This document shows, one piece after another, positions 46,610-58,587 of a DNA stretch of 64,000 bases. The position numbers and the translations under genes were made by a program. The notes under the pieces are model-generated. The model was not told where the DNA came from. It made no database searches and was given only the letters and a program-made list of their open reading frames with translations. The DNA comes from Tolypothrix sp. PCC 7910. Lineage in GTDB: Bacteria; Cyanobacteriota; Cyanobacteriia; Cyanobacteriales; Nostocaceae. Every line of letters begins with the position of its first letter. The first letter of the stretch is position 1. The stretch is taken from contig NZ_CP050440.1 of the NCBI RefSeq assembly GCF_011769525.1, positions 5,953,501 through 6,017,500 of the forward strand, written 5' to 3'.

Positions 46610-47461
46610 ATGAGATTTAGAGAATGGGCGACTAAAGTAATGCTTATTTTCTTATTGTTCGCCACTCTAATTTTGGCTGTTTTTGCTGGTAAATCAGCAA
46701 AAATTGAGAACAATAGTGCCATATCTAATCCAGAGGTTATAGCTTGGAGTGAGTACCCACAGGCGCAATTACAATCAGCGAAAAATCCCGAGGCTAAATC
46801 TCAGATTGCAATCAAACCACCTACCAACAAGAAAAAAGTTGCAGGATTGTATCGCACTACTCAAGCATTTGCTAGCTATAAACCTCGATATCTCATCACT
46901 CATGTAAACCCAACCAACTATGGAGAACGTTACGCCAAAGATATTAATGGTGTGACTCTCCACAATCAGCCAATTATAGTCATACATGAAACTGGTAATT
47001 CTGCTTCTAGCGCGGTTAATTTTTTTCAAACACCCCATGATAATGAAAATATTCAAGCAAGTTATCACACCTTAATTACCCTAGATGGGACTGTAGTTTA
47101 TCTAATTCCTCCAGAAAAACGCGCCTTTGGTGCAGGTAACTCAGTGTTTGAAGGCCCTAATGGAGAGGAAACTGTGAAAACAAATCCCAATTTACCACCT
47201 TCTGTTAATAACTTTGCTTATCACGTTTCTTTAGAAACACCCCCAGAAGCTTGGGGAAATGACAAAGCCGAATACCACAGCGGCTACACAGAAGCTCAAT
47301 ATCAATCTTTAGCTTGGTTAATTGCTCAAAGTCAAGTTCCCGATGAGCGGATTACTACGCATAAAGCCGTAGACCGTTCACGCCAAAAAATTGACCCGAT
47401 AAATTTTGATTTCGACAAATTCTTTAATTTACTTCACAGCTATCGCCAGCGGTTAGGCTAA
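46610..47461 (+). CDS. N-acetylmuramoyl-L-alanine amidase (Amidase_2 type)
   Basis: The 283-residue protein has an N-terminal membrane anchor or signal (VMLIFLLFATLILAVFAG) and an amidase_2 (PGRP-like) domain at about residues 110-270: PIIVIHETGNSASSAVNFFQ, with the first zinc-binding His; ASYHTLITLDGTVVYLIPPE, with the second; and ERITTHKAVDRSRQKIDPINFD, with the third His and a basic residue. It would cleave peptidoglycan between MurNAc and L-Ala. A 21-bp repeat array starts 24 bp after the stop. Confidence 0.85.
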   Translation: MRFREWATKVMLIFLLFATLILAVFAGKSAKIENNSAISNPEVIAWSEYPQAQLQSAKNPEAKSQIAIKPPTNKKKVAGLYRTTQAFASYKPRYLITHVNPTNYGERYAKDINGVTLHNQPIIVIHETGNSASSAVNFFQTPHDNENIQASYHTLITLDGTVVYLIPPEKRAFGAGNSVFEGPNGEETVKTNPNLPPSVNNFAYHVSLETPPEAWGNDKAEYHSGYTEAQYQSLAWLIAQSQVPDERITTHKAVDRSRQKIDPINFDFDKFFNLLHSYRQRLG

Positions 47462-47484
47462 ATTCACAAGGGTTTCACCTAGAT

Positions 47485-47757
47485 TTAACAAGCTAACGAG
47501 TTTGTTTAACAAGACTACGATTTTCTTTAACAAGGTCGCGAGTTTGTTTAACAAGACTACGATTTTCTTTAACAAGGTCGCGAGTTTGTTTAACAAGACT
47601 ACGATTTTCTTTAACAAGCTAACGAGTTTGTTTAACAAGACTACGACTTTCTTTAACAAGCTAACGAGTTTGTTTAACAAGACTACGACTTTCTTTAACA
47701 AGCTAACGAGTTTGTTTAACAAGGTCGCGATTTTGTTTAACAAAGCAACGAGTTTCA
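47485..47757. repeat. Array of thirteen 21-bp tandem repeats
   Basis: Thirteen units run without a break: TTAACAAG followed by CTAACGAG, ACTACGAT, GTCGCGAG and similar, each ending TTTGT, TTTCT or TTTCA. Two forms alternate, giving a 42-bp period over most of the array. Both strands have an open frame across it (+ repeats of LFNKTTIFFNKVAS; - repeats of LLNKLVSLLKKVVV), an effect of the 21-bp period. No signal supports translation. The next 600 bp contain a dispersed repeat (about 47855-47895) and a hairpin at 48216-48251. Confidence 0.85.
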
Positions 47758-48378
47758 GAGGGAGAGTTTAATCAACCTCACTGGATTAAGCCTAGACTCT
47801 TGTTTGGTACACCCGATGACTTCCTATTCACCACTTATTTCAATATACAAGGGTGTGTTATGCCGTTCGCTTTTAGCGTTCCCGCAGGGTAGGCTAACGC
47901 ACCTTTTATTATGGAAAATATTTCGGTGCCTTGCGCTGCGCGACAACACACCCTACCTTTTTAATTATGAATTACGAATTATTAGTAAATCACTCATCTA
48001 AAAACCTAAAAAAAATTTGACAGCGCTTGGTAGGGGATCTAATCCTGGCTCATATTCACTAATCCCTATTAGCAGTGCTACCTTCGCCATCTTTGCTGTA
48101 TTGCACCTTATTGATTTCCTGTTAAATCAAAGAGAATAATACCAATTCAAAATTGAGAAAGCCAGAAATAAAAATAGTTTAAGTTTGTGTATCTATTCTA
48201 TATACATTACAAGCAAAACCCACGCTCATTAAACAGGTGAGACGTGGGTTTGTACAAGATTTAGAGACTTTCAGAAATTAAATTATGCATTTTTCAGAGC
48301 GAAGACCATAATTATATTCTTCCTCCTCTGTATCCTCTGCTGAAACACCGATAGGGTATTTTTTTAGTTGGAAGTCCC
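47758..48378. other. Intergenic region with dispersed repeats
   Basis: About 620 bp between the tandem array and ribBA's 3' end. It holds repeat fragments (TTCGCTTTTAGCGTTCCCGC at 47868-47887, then TAGGCTAACGCACC) and AATTATGAATTACGAATTAT near 47961-47981. No ORF of note. Confidence 0.45.
48216..48251. terminator. Hairpin terminator
   Basis: AAACCCACG (48216-48224) pairs with CGTGGGTTT (48243-48251). It is downstream of ribBA on the minus strand (ends 48379). The U-tract on that strand is short. Confidence 0.5.
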
Positions 48379-50205
48379 TTAGCTAAAGCTGTAAATTTTC
48401 TGAGTTTCTAGGCGATCGCAAATTGTTGAAGGTAGTGTACCCCCTTCAAAGGTTTGACGATCTACCTGGACTTGCAAATTCGTTAGGGGATCGCTACCAG
48501 GAGAAATCAAAAATTCTAGCTTTTCGATATAAGGCAAATTTGCAAGATAATCGAGAATTTGACAGATGGCTTGCAGGTAAGGATGACCTTTCTGCTGATA
48601 CCAATCGCCATCTGCAACTTTCGGTTGATCAAAACCCAAGTGTACTGTTAATGATGGCTTGTCGAAGAGGGCGATCGCTAGTGGTCGCGCTTCTTCTTGC
48701 AGTAATAGGTGATGATTTTTCGCTAAATGCCGAATTTTTTCTAGGCGTTCATAGCGTTGTGTTACTAATTGGGGATCATCTTGCCAGTGAATAGCTACTG
48801 TTACTAAATAAGTTTGCAGCAGCATATGTCCTAACTTCTTAGCTTTGGTTGCTAAGTAATAGGAATTGTAGTCGTTGGCTTCAATCAATAACGGTACGCG
48901 ATCGACTACTTCTAAGCCATAGCCTTTCACCCCCGCAATTTTACGGGGATTATTGGTAATCAAACGAATTTGCTTGACTCCTAAATCCATGAGCATTTGT
49001 GCGCCCATACCGTAGTCTCGCAAATCGGCGGCGAATCCTAAGCGCTCGTTGGCTTCTACCGTATCCAAGCCCATATCCTGTAAAGAATAAGCTTTGAGTT
49101 TATTAATTAAGCCAATTCCTCGCCCTTCTTGACGCAGGTAAACTACGACACCTTGTCCAGCCGCTTCAATCATTTTGAGTGCAGCTTGCAACTGCATCCG
49201 ACAATCGCAGCGCAAAGAACCCAAAGCGTCACCAGTCAGACATTCCGAGTGCATCCGCACCATGACTGGCTCATCTTTAAAGGTAGCGGGATCGCCCTTA
49301 ACAATGGCTACGTGTTCGCAATTATCTAAAGTATGGCGGTAAGCGTAGATTTTGAAATGACCAAACTGAGTAGGTAAATCGGCAATACTTTCGCGAATCA
49401 CTAAGCGATCATGTTGCAGACGATAACTAATTAAATCCGCAATACTAATAATTTTGAGGTTATGACTACGAGCATACTCAATTAGCTGGGGCAACCGCGC
49501 CATAGAACCATCGGAGTTTTGAATTTCACAAATTACTCCGGCTGGGTATAACCCTGCTAATCGAGATAAGTCTACAGCCGCTTCTGTATGTCCCGCCCGT
49601 TTGAGTACTCCTCCGGCTTTGGCGCGCAGGGGGAAAATATGCCCAGGACGGCGTAAATCTGAGGGTTTTGTGGCTGGGTTGAGAGTCACCTGGATAGTAC
49701 GAGCGCGGTCTTCAGCTGATATCCCCGTACTGACACCCAAATGCGGCCCCGCATCAATGCTGACTGTAAAAGCAGTTTGGTTGGTGTCTGTAATATTGCT
49801 CACCATTAAAGGTAAGTCTAGTTCATCCAGGCGATCGCCACTCATCGCCAGACAAATCAGCCCTCTTGCTTCCACGGCCATAAAATTAATCATGTCGGGG
49901 GTAGCGAATTGGGCAGCACAAATCAAGTCACCCTCATTTTCGCGATTTTCGTCATCTACCACGACGATGACACGGCCAGCTTTTAAATCTGCTAAAGCTG
50001 CGTCAATGGAATCGAACTTGAAGGATGAAATTGTAGTGCTAGCACCATCAGCCGACTCAGGCGACTGCTGAAAGGCTTGCTCTACTTGCGGAGCCACCCC
50101 AGTACTCTGGTCACTAGAGTTTAGGGGAGTGGCTTGCGACTGCCGTTTAGTCTTAGGCTTTGACACAGAGGAATTCCAGCTACCAAAAGTAAATTTTTTT
50201 AACAA
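48379..50205 (-). CDS. ribBA: Bifunctional DHBP synthase / GTP cyclohydrolase II
   Basis: RibBA makes both riboflavin precursors. Of 608 residues, about 1-60 are a low-complexity extension; the RibB domain (about 62-260) contains [20 protein letters not shown] and [12 protein letters not shown]; the RibA domain (about 280-430) has [20 protein letters not shown], binding zinc with three Cys, and [20 protein letters not shown]. The C-terminal 180 residues form an extra region ([20 protein letters not shown]) with no family name I can give, seen also in other cyanobacterial RibBA as I recall. No FMN riboswitch was found upstream. Confidence 0.94.
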   Translation of the reverse strand: MLKKFTFGSWNSSVSKPKTKRQSQATPLNSSDQSTGVAPQVEQAFQQSPESADGASTTISSFKFDSIDAALADLKAGRVIVVVDDENRENEGDLICAAQFATPDMINFMAVEARGLICLAMSGDRLDELDLPLMVSNITDTNQTAFTVSIDAGPHLGVSTGISAEDRARTIQVTLNPATKPSDLRRPGHIFPLRAKAGGVLKRAGHTEAAVDLSRLAGLYPAGVICEIQNSDGSMARLPQLIEYARSHNLKIISIADLISYRLQHDRLVIRESIADLPTQFGHFKIYAYRHTLDNCEHVAIVKGDPATFKDEPVMVRMHSECLTGDALGSLRCDCRMQLQAALKMIEAAGQGVVVYLRQEGRGIGLINKLKAYSLQDMGLDTVEANERLGFAADLRDYGMGAQMLMDLGVKQIRLITNNPRKIAGVKGYGLEVVDRVPLLIEANDYNSYYLATKAKKLGHMLLQTYLVTVAIHWQDDPQLVTQRYERLEKIRHLAKNHHLLLQEEARPLAIALFDKPSLTVHLGFDQPKVADGDWYQQKGHPYLQAICQILDYLANLPYIEKLEFLISPGSDPLTNLQVQVDRQTFEGGTLPSTICDRLETQKIYSFS

Positions 50206-50632
50206 TTTCTTCTTTTAGATTGTAACTCCTTTATAAGGCAGAGAAGTACACTAGCAATGATTTGATAACATGACAAAAAATTTCTGCCCTAAAATTGAGG
50301 TTTAATACTCAAGTGTGGCAGCAGGAGGCTAAAAGCGAGAGTATTCTTTATGGCTCATTCCTGCCCAAAAGGTATGGAATCCCGTGAATTTGGTATTTTC
50401 CCAATGTCTAATTTCCTCTTTACTAAAGTGTGTAAACAGCTGCTAGTTCCCTCTTGGGAGGAAACAGCTAAAAAATTGACTTTTGGTGAGAATATAAAAT
50501 CTCGCCGCTACTAAGTGCAGAGCCACTAACACCCGGCTTCAGTCCGTGGCTGATTGTGCGTTGCGCCTCTGGTCGCTGATATGTTGATAGCTAATAACTG
50601 ATTAAACAAAAGCTGATAAGGATTTCATCATC
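50206..50632. other. Divergent intergenic region (ribBA / argC)
   Basis: 427 bp with no ORF. Dispersed repeat-like sequence (GCTTCAGTCCGTGGCTGATT, GCGTTGCGCCTCTGG) lies near 50540-50580. I looked for an FMN riboswitch before ribBA and an ARG-box-like operator before argC and recognised neither. Confidence 0.4.
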
Positions 50633-51691
50633 ATGGGCAAAAATGGACGCGTACCAGTTGGGATTGTTGGCGCGTCAGGCTATGGCGGAGTGCAGTTAGT
50701 TCGGCTACTCATGGATCATCCAGAAGTCGAATTAGTTTATTTAGGCGGTGAGAGTAGTGCAGGAAAACCCTTTGCAGATCTCTACCCTCATCTGGCTCAT
50801 GCAGTTAACCTGCCAATAGAGGCGGTAGATGCTGAAGTCATCGCCCAACGCTGTGAAGCAGTGTTTCTCTCTCTACCAAATGGTCTGGCTTGCCAAATTA
50901 CACCAAAACTAATCGAAAAAGGATGTAAGGTACTAGATTTAAGTGCCGATTACCGATTTAGCGATTTGGCAACCTATACCACTTGGTATGGAACTGAGCG
51001 TAGCGATCAAGCAACTGCTGCTACAGCAGTATACGGGTTACCAGAACTTTATCGCGATCGCATTAGCGAAGCTCAGCTTGTCGGCTGTCCTGGCTGTTAT
51101 CCTACTGCTAGTCTGCTCGCGCTTTCACCACTCTTGAAGCAAGGCTTAATTGTCCCCGAAACCGCCATTATCGACGCTAAATCTGGCACTTCTGGTGGAG
51201 GACGACAAGCCAAAATAAATATGCTCTTAGCTGAGGCAGACAACTCTCTTGCTCCCTACGGAGTTACCCGTCACCGCCATACTCCAGAAATTGAGCAAAT
51301 TTGTAGCGATCTCGCAGGACATGAAGTCAAAGTTCAATTTACACCGCATTTGATCCCAATGGTGCGGGGAATTTTGGCCACAGTCTATGCCACCTTGCGC
51401 GATCCCGGTCTAGTCAGGGATGATATGGTAACAATTTACAATGCTTTTTACCGTAATTGCCCTTGGGTAAGAGTTTGCGATAGTGGAGTTTACCCGCAAA
51501 CAAAGTGGGCTAGCGGCAGCAATCTTTGCTACATAGGTATAGAAGTTGACCCGCGCACTGGACGTGTGATTGTGATGTCAGCAATCGATAACCTCATCAA
51601 AGGGCAGGCGGGTCAAGCTATTCAATGTTTAAACATCATGATGGGTTGGGATGAAACTTTGGGATTGCCCAAACTTGGGTTTTATCCGTAA
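50633..51691 (+). CDS. argC: N-acetyl-gamma-glutamyl-phosphate reductase
   Basis: ArgC reduces N-acetylglutamyl phosphate to the semialdehyde in arginine synthesis. The 352-residue enzyme has the NADP motif [20 protein letters not shown], the catalytic Cys in [30 protein letters not shown], and HRHTPEIEQ. Length matches the type 1 family. The ATG at 50633 follows AAGGA-like sequence about 8-12 bp upstream. Confidence 0.96.
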   Translation: MGKNGRVPVGIVGASGYGGVQLVRLLMDHPEVELVYLGGESSAGKPFADLYPHLAHAVNLPIEAVDAEVIAQRCEAVFLSLPNGLACQITPKLIEKGCKVLDLSADYRFSDLATYTTWYGTERSDQATAATAVYGLPELYRDRISEAQLVGCPGCYPTASLLALSPLLKQGLIVPETAIIDAKSGTSGGGRQAKINMLLAEADNSLAPYGVTRHRHTPEIEQICSDLAGHEVKVQFTPHLIPMVRGILATVYATLRDPGLVRDDMVTIYNAFYRNCPWVRVCDSGVYPQTKWASGSNLCYIGIEVDPRTGRVIVMSAIDNLIKGQAGQAIQCLNIMMGWDETLGLPKLGFYP

Positions 51692-51859
51692 AGGGGCATT
51701 GGTAATGGGTAATGGGTAATGGGTAATGGGTAATGGGTAATGGGTAATGGGTAATGAGTGTTTGTTATTTTGCCTCTTCTCCCACCCTTCGGGAAGCCGC
51801 TACGCGTCTACATCCCCCTTTTCCCCAGTCCCCAGTCCCCAATGCCCAATCCCCAATCC
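51692..51859. repeat. STRR arrays between argC and eno
   Basis: About eight uninterrupted copies of TAATGGG run from 51701 to 51755. A second set of CCCCAGT/CCCCAAT heptamers occupies about 51822-51859, touching the eno stop. Between them lies dispersed repeat sequence (CTTCGGGAAGCCGCTACGCG). Confidence 0.8.
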
Positions 51860-53542
<1,683 letters not shown>

Positions 53543-54757
53543 TCAGTTGGAACTATAGTTATAAGCTTTGAAAAAACTACGTCCAGTTGAATGAGATGGG
53601 TCTAAGCCTTCGTTGCGAGAACGACGACGTAAATCACCGATATCTGGTGTATTGTTGAAGGCATCTTCAATACTGATTTGACCAGTTAACATCAATTCGC
53701 AAAGGGCATCATTCATTACTTGCATACCTTCTTTGCGGCTAGCTTCCATCAGTTGATATGCTTCTGTGTCTTCACCCTTTAATAGATAATCTTGCATAGT
53801 GGGTGTATTAATTAAGATTTCCATAGGTGCTGTGCGACCACCATCTGTTGTGCTGAGTAAACGTTGGGCAACAACAGCCACTAAGGAATCAACAATTTGT
53901 ACCCGCATGATTGCCTGCTCATCAGGATTATAAAGATTGAGAAGGCGATTAATTGCGCCAATTGAATCTTTAGAGTGCAGAGTACCTAATACTAAGTGAC
54001 CAGTTTGTGCAGCTTTAATAGCAGTATCAACAGTTATGCGATCGCGCATTTCTCCTACTACAATCACATCTGGGTCTTCCCGTAATGCTGACCGCAAAGC
54101 ATCATGGAATTCGTGGGTGTGTAAACCTACTTCTCTTTGACTAATTAAGCTATTTTGGGAAGTATGAACATATTCAATTGGGTCTTCAATTGTGATGATA
54201 TGTTTTTGTTTAGTTTCATTTAAATAGCGGATCATTGCCGCTATGGTTGTAGATTTACCAGAACCAGTTGCCCCGGTAACTAAAATTAATCCTTGTTTTT
54301 TATTAACAACATTTTTGAGGATTGGTGGCAATCCCAAACTATCAATACTAGGAACGTGCAGTGTAATTAACCGCAGCACCATTGCACCACCAGTTAATGT
54401 TTCAAAACAATTGATGCGACAGCGTACAAGCCCAGGATAAACAATTGCTGTATCTAATTCTTGGGTTTCGGCAAACCGCTGTTTGGCAGATGGGGAGAGA
54501 ATTTCATCTAAGTAATTCTCAAATAGTTTTGGTGTGACTACACCTGCTAATTCGTAAACTTCCATCTGTCCACGAATGCGAAAGCGTGGCAATTCTCCGA
54601 CACGAATATGTATATCAGTAGCTTGAAGATTGTAAGCATCATGCACCATCTGTTGAATAGAAACTACCTTTTTATGAATGGCAAATGGTGGTGGTGGCGG
54701 TGCTGGTAGTGTTGGAATTTGGGGAATTAAATATTGTGAGGGGGATTCGCCGTTCAT
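53543..54757 (-). CDS. pilT: Type IV pilus retraction ATPase PilT
   Basis: PilT hexamers power pilus retraction in twitching or gliding motility. The 404-residue protein has the N-terminal PAS-like region (LQATDIHIRVGELPRFRIRG), Walker A GATGSGKSTTIAAMIRYLNE, Asp box TIEDPIEYVH, Walker B DPDVIVVGEMRD and His box QTGHLVLGTLHSKDS. The N-terminus (PQIPTLPAPPPPPFAIH) is a proline-rich extension of about 40 residues. Which PilT paralogue this is cannot be told. It ends before a strong terminator. Confidence 0.92.
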   Translation of the reverse strand: MNGESPSQYLIPQIPTLPAPPPPPFAIHKKVVSIQQMVHDAYNLQATDIHIRVGELPRFRIRGQMEVYELAGVVTPKLFENYLDEILSPSAKQRFAETQELDTAIVYPGLVRCRINCFETLTGGAMVLRLITLHVPSIDSLGLPPILKNVVNKKQGLILVTGATGSGKSTTIAAMIRYLNETKQKHIITIEDPIEYVHTSQNSLISQREVGLHTHEFHDALRSALREDPDVIVVGEMRDRITVDTAIKAAQTGHLVLGTLHSKDSIGAINRLLNLYNPDEQAIMRVQIVDSLVAVVAQRLLSTTDGGRTAPMEILINTPTMQDYLLKGEDTEAYQLMEASRKEGMQVMNDALCELMLTGQISIEDAFNNTPDIGDLRRRSRNEGLDPSHSTGRSFFKAYNYSSN

Positions 54758-55003
54758 TAGTCTTTCCTATAGTAAATATCTGGTTAAAAAGCAGGCTAAA
54801 ACTTAACTTTGATGCCCAAAGTTAGCAGTTAATAGAATTTGTAGATTAATCAATTCTTCTGAGGTCAACCGTGGAGTTACTTAGATTTTCAATCTACAAC
54901 ATACTTAGGTAAGATTTTCGTTTTCACGATAGTCTTTACCAATTCTTTAGTGAAACCATGAATTTCTATGAATTTCATTCATGGTTGGGCTAGAAAGGAA
55001 ATT

Positions 55004-56164
55004 ATGAAAATCATTAAACGCACCATCAACTGGTTAGAAACCCGCGCTTGTGCCCCTGCATACAGCGGTTGTGTTTTAGCAGGAATTGCTATCTGCTTTT
55101 TTGGCGCTGCTGTAAATACAATGGCTGGTTGGCTTTACGCCATCAGTGGAGTGAGTTTTGCTCTGTTAGCCATAGCAGCTATTTTGCCGCCGCGATCGCT
55201 TGTTGGTTTAACTGTGAAACGCCGTGTAATTAAGCCTGTAACAGCCGGAGATGAATTAACGGTAGAAATCGAAATTCACAATCAGACAAAGCAAGCTGTT
55301 AACTTGCTACGAGTTGAAGATATGTTGCCTTTTGTGTTGGGGAAACCAGTAACCAAGGCCATAGAAACCATTCCCCCACATGAGCATTACCGTTGGGTAT
55401 ATTACCAACAAACCCCACGCCGGGGTGTTTATCGCTGGCATACAGTCGAACTTGTTAGCGGTGCGCCTTTAGGCTTGTTTTGGTGTCGCCGTCAGCGTGA
55501 ATGTGCTGCCACCGCGATTGTTTATCCCAGCGTGTTACCGCTAACTTACTGCCCGCTAGTCGATGAAATGGGGCAAGACGAAAGCGATATGAGCAACTTT
55601 CGTGGTAAAACTTTGCAAACAGAGACAACTGGACTAGTGCGATCGCTTCGTCCTTATCGTCTAGGCGATCCTACTCGCCTGATTCACTGGCGTACTAGCG
55701 CCCGCTACGGGGAATTACGGGTACGGGAATTAGAAATAGTTACTAGTGGTCAAGAAATTATTATTGCTCTTGACAGTGCGGTGAATTGGGCAGAAGAAAA
55801 CTTTGAACAAGCCGTCATCGCCGCTGCATCACTATATTTTTATGCCCAACGGCAAAATATCCAAGTCCAACTGTGGACAGCATTCACAGGATTAATTAAA
55901 GGCGATCGCATAGTTCAAGAAGCCTTAGCAGCCACTACCACTCAAGAAGATGCTAACGCATCAACTCCAGAAGGCTATCCCTTAATATGGCTAACTTCCA
56001 ACCCCCAAAGCCTTTCTTCCTTGCCTTTAGGTAGTCGCTGGGTTTTGTGGGAGAATAATCCTTCTGCCACAGAACCAGTAATAGCTAACCGAGATTATCC
56101 GGGTATTGTTATACAAACTGAGAAAGGATTACAACCACAACTACAAAAATCCTTACACTCATAA
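55004..56164 (+). CDS. DUF58 domain protein
   Basis: I chose the ATG at 55004, which has AAAGGAA at 54994-55000; an in-frame ATG at 54968 lacks such a site. The 386-residue product has two membrane helices near the N-terminus (about residues 18-60) and a DUF58 core: DFxG-like SNFRGKTLQTETTGLVRSLR, then PYRLGDPTRLIHWRTSARYG, followed by a von Willebrand-like strand EIIIALDSAVNWAEENFEQA. DUF58 genes often pair with MoxR ATPases and transglutaminases, but none is adjacent here. Confidence 0.88.
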   Translation: MKIIKRTINWLETRACAPAYSGCVLAGIAICFFGAAVNTMAGWLYAISGVSFALLAIAAILPPRSLVGLTVKRRVIKPVTAGDELTVEIEIHNQTKQAVNLLRVEDMLPFVLGKPVTKAIETIPPHEHYRWVYYQQTPRRGVYRWHTVELVSGAPLGLFWCRRQRECAATAIVYPSVLPLTYCPLVDEMGQDESDMSNFRGKTLQTETTGLVRSLRPYRLGDPTRLIHWRTSARYGELRVRELEIVTSGQEIIIALDSAVNWAEENFEQAVIAAASLYFYAQRQNIQVQLWTAFTGLIKGDRIVQEALAATTTQEDANASTPEGYPLIWLTSNPQSLSSLPLGSRWVLWENNPSATEPVIANRDYPGIVIQTEKGLQPQLQKSLHS

Positions 56165-56385
56165 ATTACTGACAATTTCATGTATTGAAAATTTCAATGT
56201 CTGCTTTCAAGTTAAGCTTTTCTGATGACTCCAAGATTTTTTTGTCGCAGTAACCCAGGTATATCCGCCTTTGGGCAAACCCTATTTAAATTTAGTAACA
56301 AAGGTTGGGGAAATCTCCCCAAGATTACCGCGATCGGGCTGAGGTACAATGCAAAGAAATGTTTAAATTATGAGCGGCTGATCTA

Positions 56386-56751
56386 ATGATCTCATCAGAA
56401 GTGAATACAAAATCCAGCGATAAAAGCCTAGAGGCAATGCGGCATTTTTCCGAACAATACGCCAAGCGTACTGGAACCTACTTCTGTTCTGAACCTTCGG
56501 TTACCGCAGTCGTGATTGAAGGGCTAGCTAAACATAAAGACGAACTTGGTGCGCCTTTATGCCCTTGCCGCCACTACGAAGATAAAGAAGCCGAAGTACA
56601 CGCCACATACTGGAACTGTCCCTGTGTGCCGATGCGGGAACGTAAGGAGTGCCATTGTATGCTGTTTCTTACCACAGACAACGAGTTTGCCGGAGAACAG
56701 CAAGAAATCACTCTCGAAACCATCAAAGAAGTTAGAGACAGCATGGCATGA
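56386..56751 (+). CDS. ftrC: Ferredoxin-thioredoxin reductase, catalytic subunit
   Basis: The 121-residue subunit holds the [4Fe-4S] cluster and the disulfide that transfers electrons from ferredoxin to thioredoxin. The motifs are complete: CPC (Cys59, 61), 16 residues, CPC (Cys78, 80), 8 residues, CHC (Cys89, 91), plus Cys34. Its stop overlaps the start of the next gene by four bases (ATGA), so the two are translationally coupled. The variable subunit gene (ftrV) is not in the window. Confidence 0.95.
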   Translation: MISSEVNTKSSDKSLEAMRHFSEQYAKRTGTYFCSEPSVTAVVIEGLAKHKDELGAPLCPCRHYEDKEAEVHATYWNCPCVPMRERKECHCMLFLTTDNEFAGEQQEITLETIKEVRDSMA

Positions 56752-57143
56752 GTGAAACCATGCCCCAAGAGTTTTGGCAAGGCGTAGAACAGTTTAATAC
56801 TGGACAGTTCTATGCCTGTCATGACACTTTAGAAGCTTTGTGGATTGAAGCCAGCGAGCCAGAAAAAACCTTTTATCAAGGGATTCTCCAAATTGCCGTA
56901 GCACTTTATCATTTGAGTAATCACAACTGGCGGGGTGCAGTCATTCTACTAGGAGAAGGCAGTAATCGTCTGCGACGTTACCCTTCCATTTACGGTGGCA
57001 TCGATTTAGAAGCTTTATTAATCCAGAGTGTGGCATTGTTGCAAGCATTACAAAAAATCAGCCCAGATCAAATTGCTGCTGATGATCTGGGTGAATCTGA
57101 CACTTTGCCTTTGCCCAGGATTGAGCTAGTACAAGAAAGCTGA
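56748..57143 (+). CDS. DUF309 family protein
   Basis: The 131-residue protein matches DUF309: FWQGVEQFNTGQFYACHDTL, EALWIEASEPEKTFYQGILQ, and IAVALYHLSNHNWRGAVILL. The H/D/E residues in ACHDTLEALW are conserved and could bind a metal. It overlaps ftrC by four bases, which suggests co-regulation with redox control, though its function is unknown. A palindromic repeat follows at 57194-57224. Confidence 0.85.
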   Translation: MSETMPQEFWQGVEQFNTGQFYACHDTLEALWIEASEPEKTFYQGILQIAVALYHLSNHNWRGAVILLGEGSNRLRRYPSIYGGIDLEALLIQSVALLQALQKISPDQIAADDLGESDTLPLPRIELVQES

Positions 57144-57193
57144 AGTCTGAAAGCTATATGCTAGAGGACTCATATTTGATTTTTGCAGTTCAA

Positions 57194-57224
57194 GTAGGAT
57201 GCGTTAGCGATCGCGTAACGCATC
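57194..57224. repeat. Palindromic dispersed repeat (GTAGGATGCGTTA type)
   Basis: GTAGGATGCGTTAGCGATCG followed by CGTAACGCATC, a second copy of the repeat seen at 45388-45422 but with a HIP1-like core in place of the TTCA loop. Confidence 0.7.
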
Positions 57225-57336
57225 AGCAACAAAACTGAGATTTTGTCTAGAAATCAAATCGGATTCCTATATAAACTTTCTACACATTGAGAATCGTAGT
57301 TATACTTCCGCCGTCATCTACTAGTTAATCTTAAAA

Positions 57337-58584
57337 TTATTTAATGCTGAAAAAATGCCCAATTAAATAAAGAGAACCGCATAAAACAACTAAGTCCTCG
57401 GGAGAAGTAAAAGCTGCTTCCAAGGCAGTAGTTAAATCTGGGTAAGATTGACAAAAACTCAATTCTGGACAAATTTCCGCAGCTAGCTTGGCTAATTCAT
57501 CGGGAATCGCCGAAGAAGTATCTGGTATAGGTACGAGACATAACTTGTCTCCCTCTCGTAATAAAGCCTGGAAAATGTCGGCATGGTCTTTATTTGCCAT
57601 CATTCCCATCACCCAAGTGATATTTGGGTTAGCTAATGTATCGGCATAATCGCGTAAAACTTGAGCGCCAGCTGGATTGTGGGCACCATCTAGCAATAAT
57701 TTGTGCTTTTTCCAAGTTACCCATTGAATACGTCCAGGCCATTTAGTGTTAGCCATGCCATTAATTATGGCTGTTTGAGAAATGTGCCAGCCTTGTTTTT
57801 GCAGAATTTCGATCACCGCTAAAGCTAAGGCAGAATTTGTTAACTGAATTTGCCCTTGTAAAGCTAGCGGATATTGAATTAATTTGCCATCCAAAGTTTG
57901 ATATTCCGCCCATCCTGAAGATACAGAACGCGCAGGTTGGGGTGTAAATATCGGGCATTCTAATTCTTGAATACGCGATCGCACAACTGCCTCTGCTTCT
58001 TTTGGTAATGGCCCCACCACCGCCGGACATCCAGGTTTAAGAATCCCGGCTTTTTCGCCAGCAATATGGGCAACAGTCGGCCCTAGCTGCTGCCAATGTT
58101 CCCGGCTAATAGAAGTAATGACTGTCACTAAAGGCTGTGAGCAAACGTTAGTAGCATCTAAGCGTCCGCCCAATCCTACTTCTACCACTGCTATATCCAC
58201 TTGCTGCTGGGCAAAATATAACCAAGCAGCGGCGGTAATCACTTCAAATTGAGTGGGTGATTCTTCATCAGGTGCGTTCGCATCTTTAACCTTTTGTAGT
58301 AATTTACACAATTCCTCTGAAGCAATTGGCTGTTGATTAACAGAAATACGTTCTGTCCAATCAACTAAATGAGGAGAAGTATAAAGTCCTGTCCGATAAC
58401 CAGCTTGAGTGAGAACTGATGATAGATAGGCACAAACTGAACCTTTACCATTAGTACCAGCAACATGAATTACAGGCACTTGCTGATGGGGATTACCAAG
58501 CTTGTCCAAGAGTTTGACAATGCGTGACAATCCCAGATTGATACCGAAGTGTTGAAAGGATTGTAATAGAGAGTCAATATCCAC
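57337..58584 (-). CDS. folC: Bifunctional folylpolyglutamate/dihydrofolate synthase
   Basis: FolC adds glutamate to dihydropteroate and to folates. The 415-residue enzyme shows the P-loop VAGTNGKGSVCAYLSSVL, the second ATP region EVGLGGRLDATNVC, HIAGEKAGILKPGCP, and LLLDGAHNPAG. Length matches the family. On the minus strand the start is at 58584, just inside an STRR tract (GGAATGGGGAATGGG). Confidence 0.93.
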   Translation of the reverse strand: MDIDSLLQSFQHFGINLGLSRIVKLLDKLGNPHQQVPVIHVAGTNGKGSVCAYLSSVLTQAGYRTGLYTSPHLVDWTERISVNQQPIASEELCKLLQKVKDANAPDEESPTQFEVITAAAWLYFAQQQVDIAVVEVGLGGRLDATNVCSQPLVTVITSISREHWQQLGPTVAHIAGEKAGILKPGCPAVVGPLPKEAEAVVRSRIQELECPIFTPQPARSVSSGWAEYQTLDGKLIQYPLALQGQIQLTNSALALAVIEILQKQGWHISQTAIINGMANTKWPGRIQWVTWKKHKLLLDGAHNPAGAQVLRDYADTLANPNITWVMGMMANKDHADIFQALLREGDKLCLVPIPDTSSAIPDELAKLAAEICPELSFCQSYPDLTTALEAAFTSPEDLVVLCGSLYLIGHFFSIK

Positions 58585-58587
58585 GAT

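Noticed and set aside
47453-47771. ORFs on both strands through the 21-bp repeats (96 and 89 codons)
   Set aside because: Both follow from repeat periodicity; neither has a start signal, and the minus-strand one ends inside the amidase stop region.
50206-50632. Possible FMN riboswitch upstream of ribBA
   Set aside because: The AGGGCG/GGGTGAAATTC-like conserved segments are absent.
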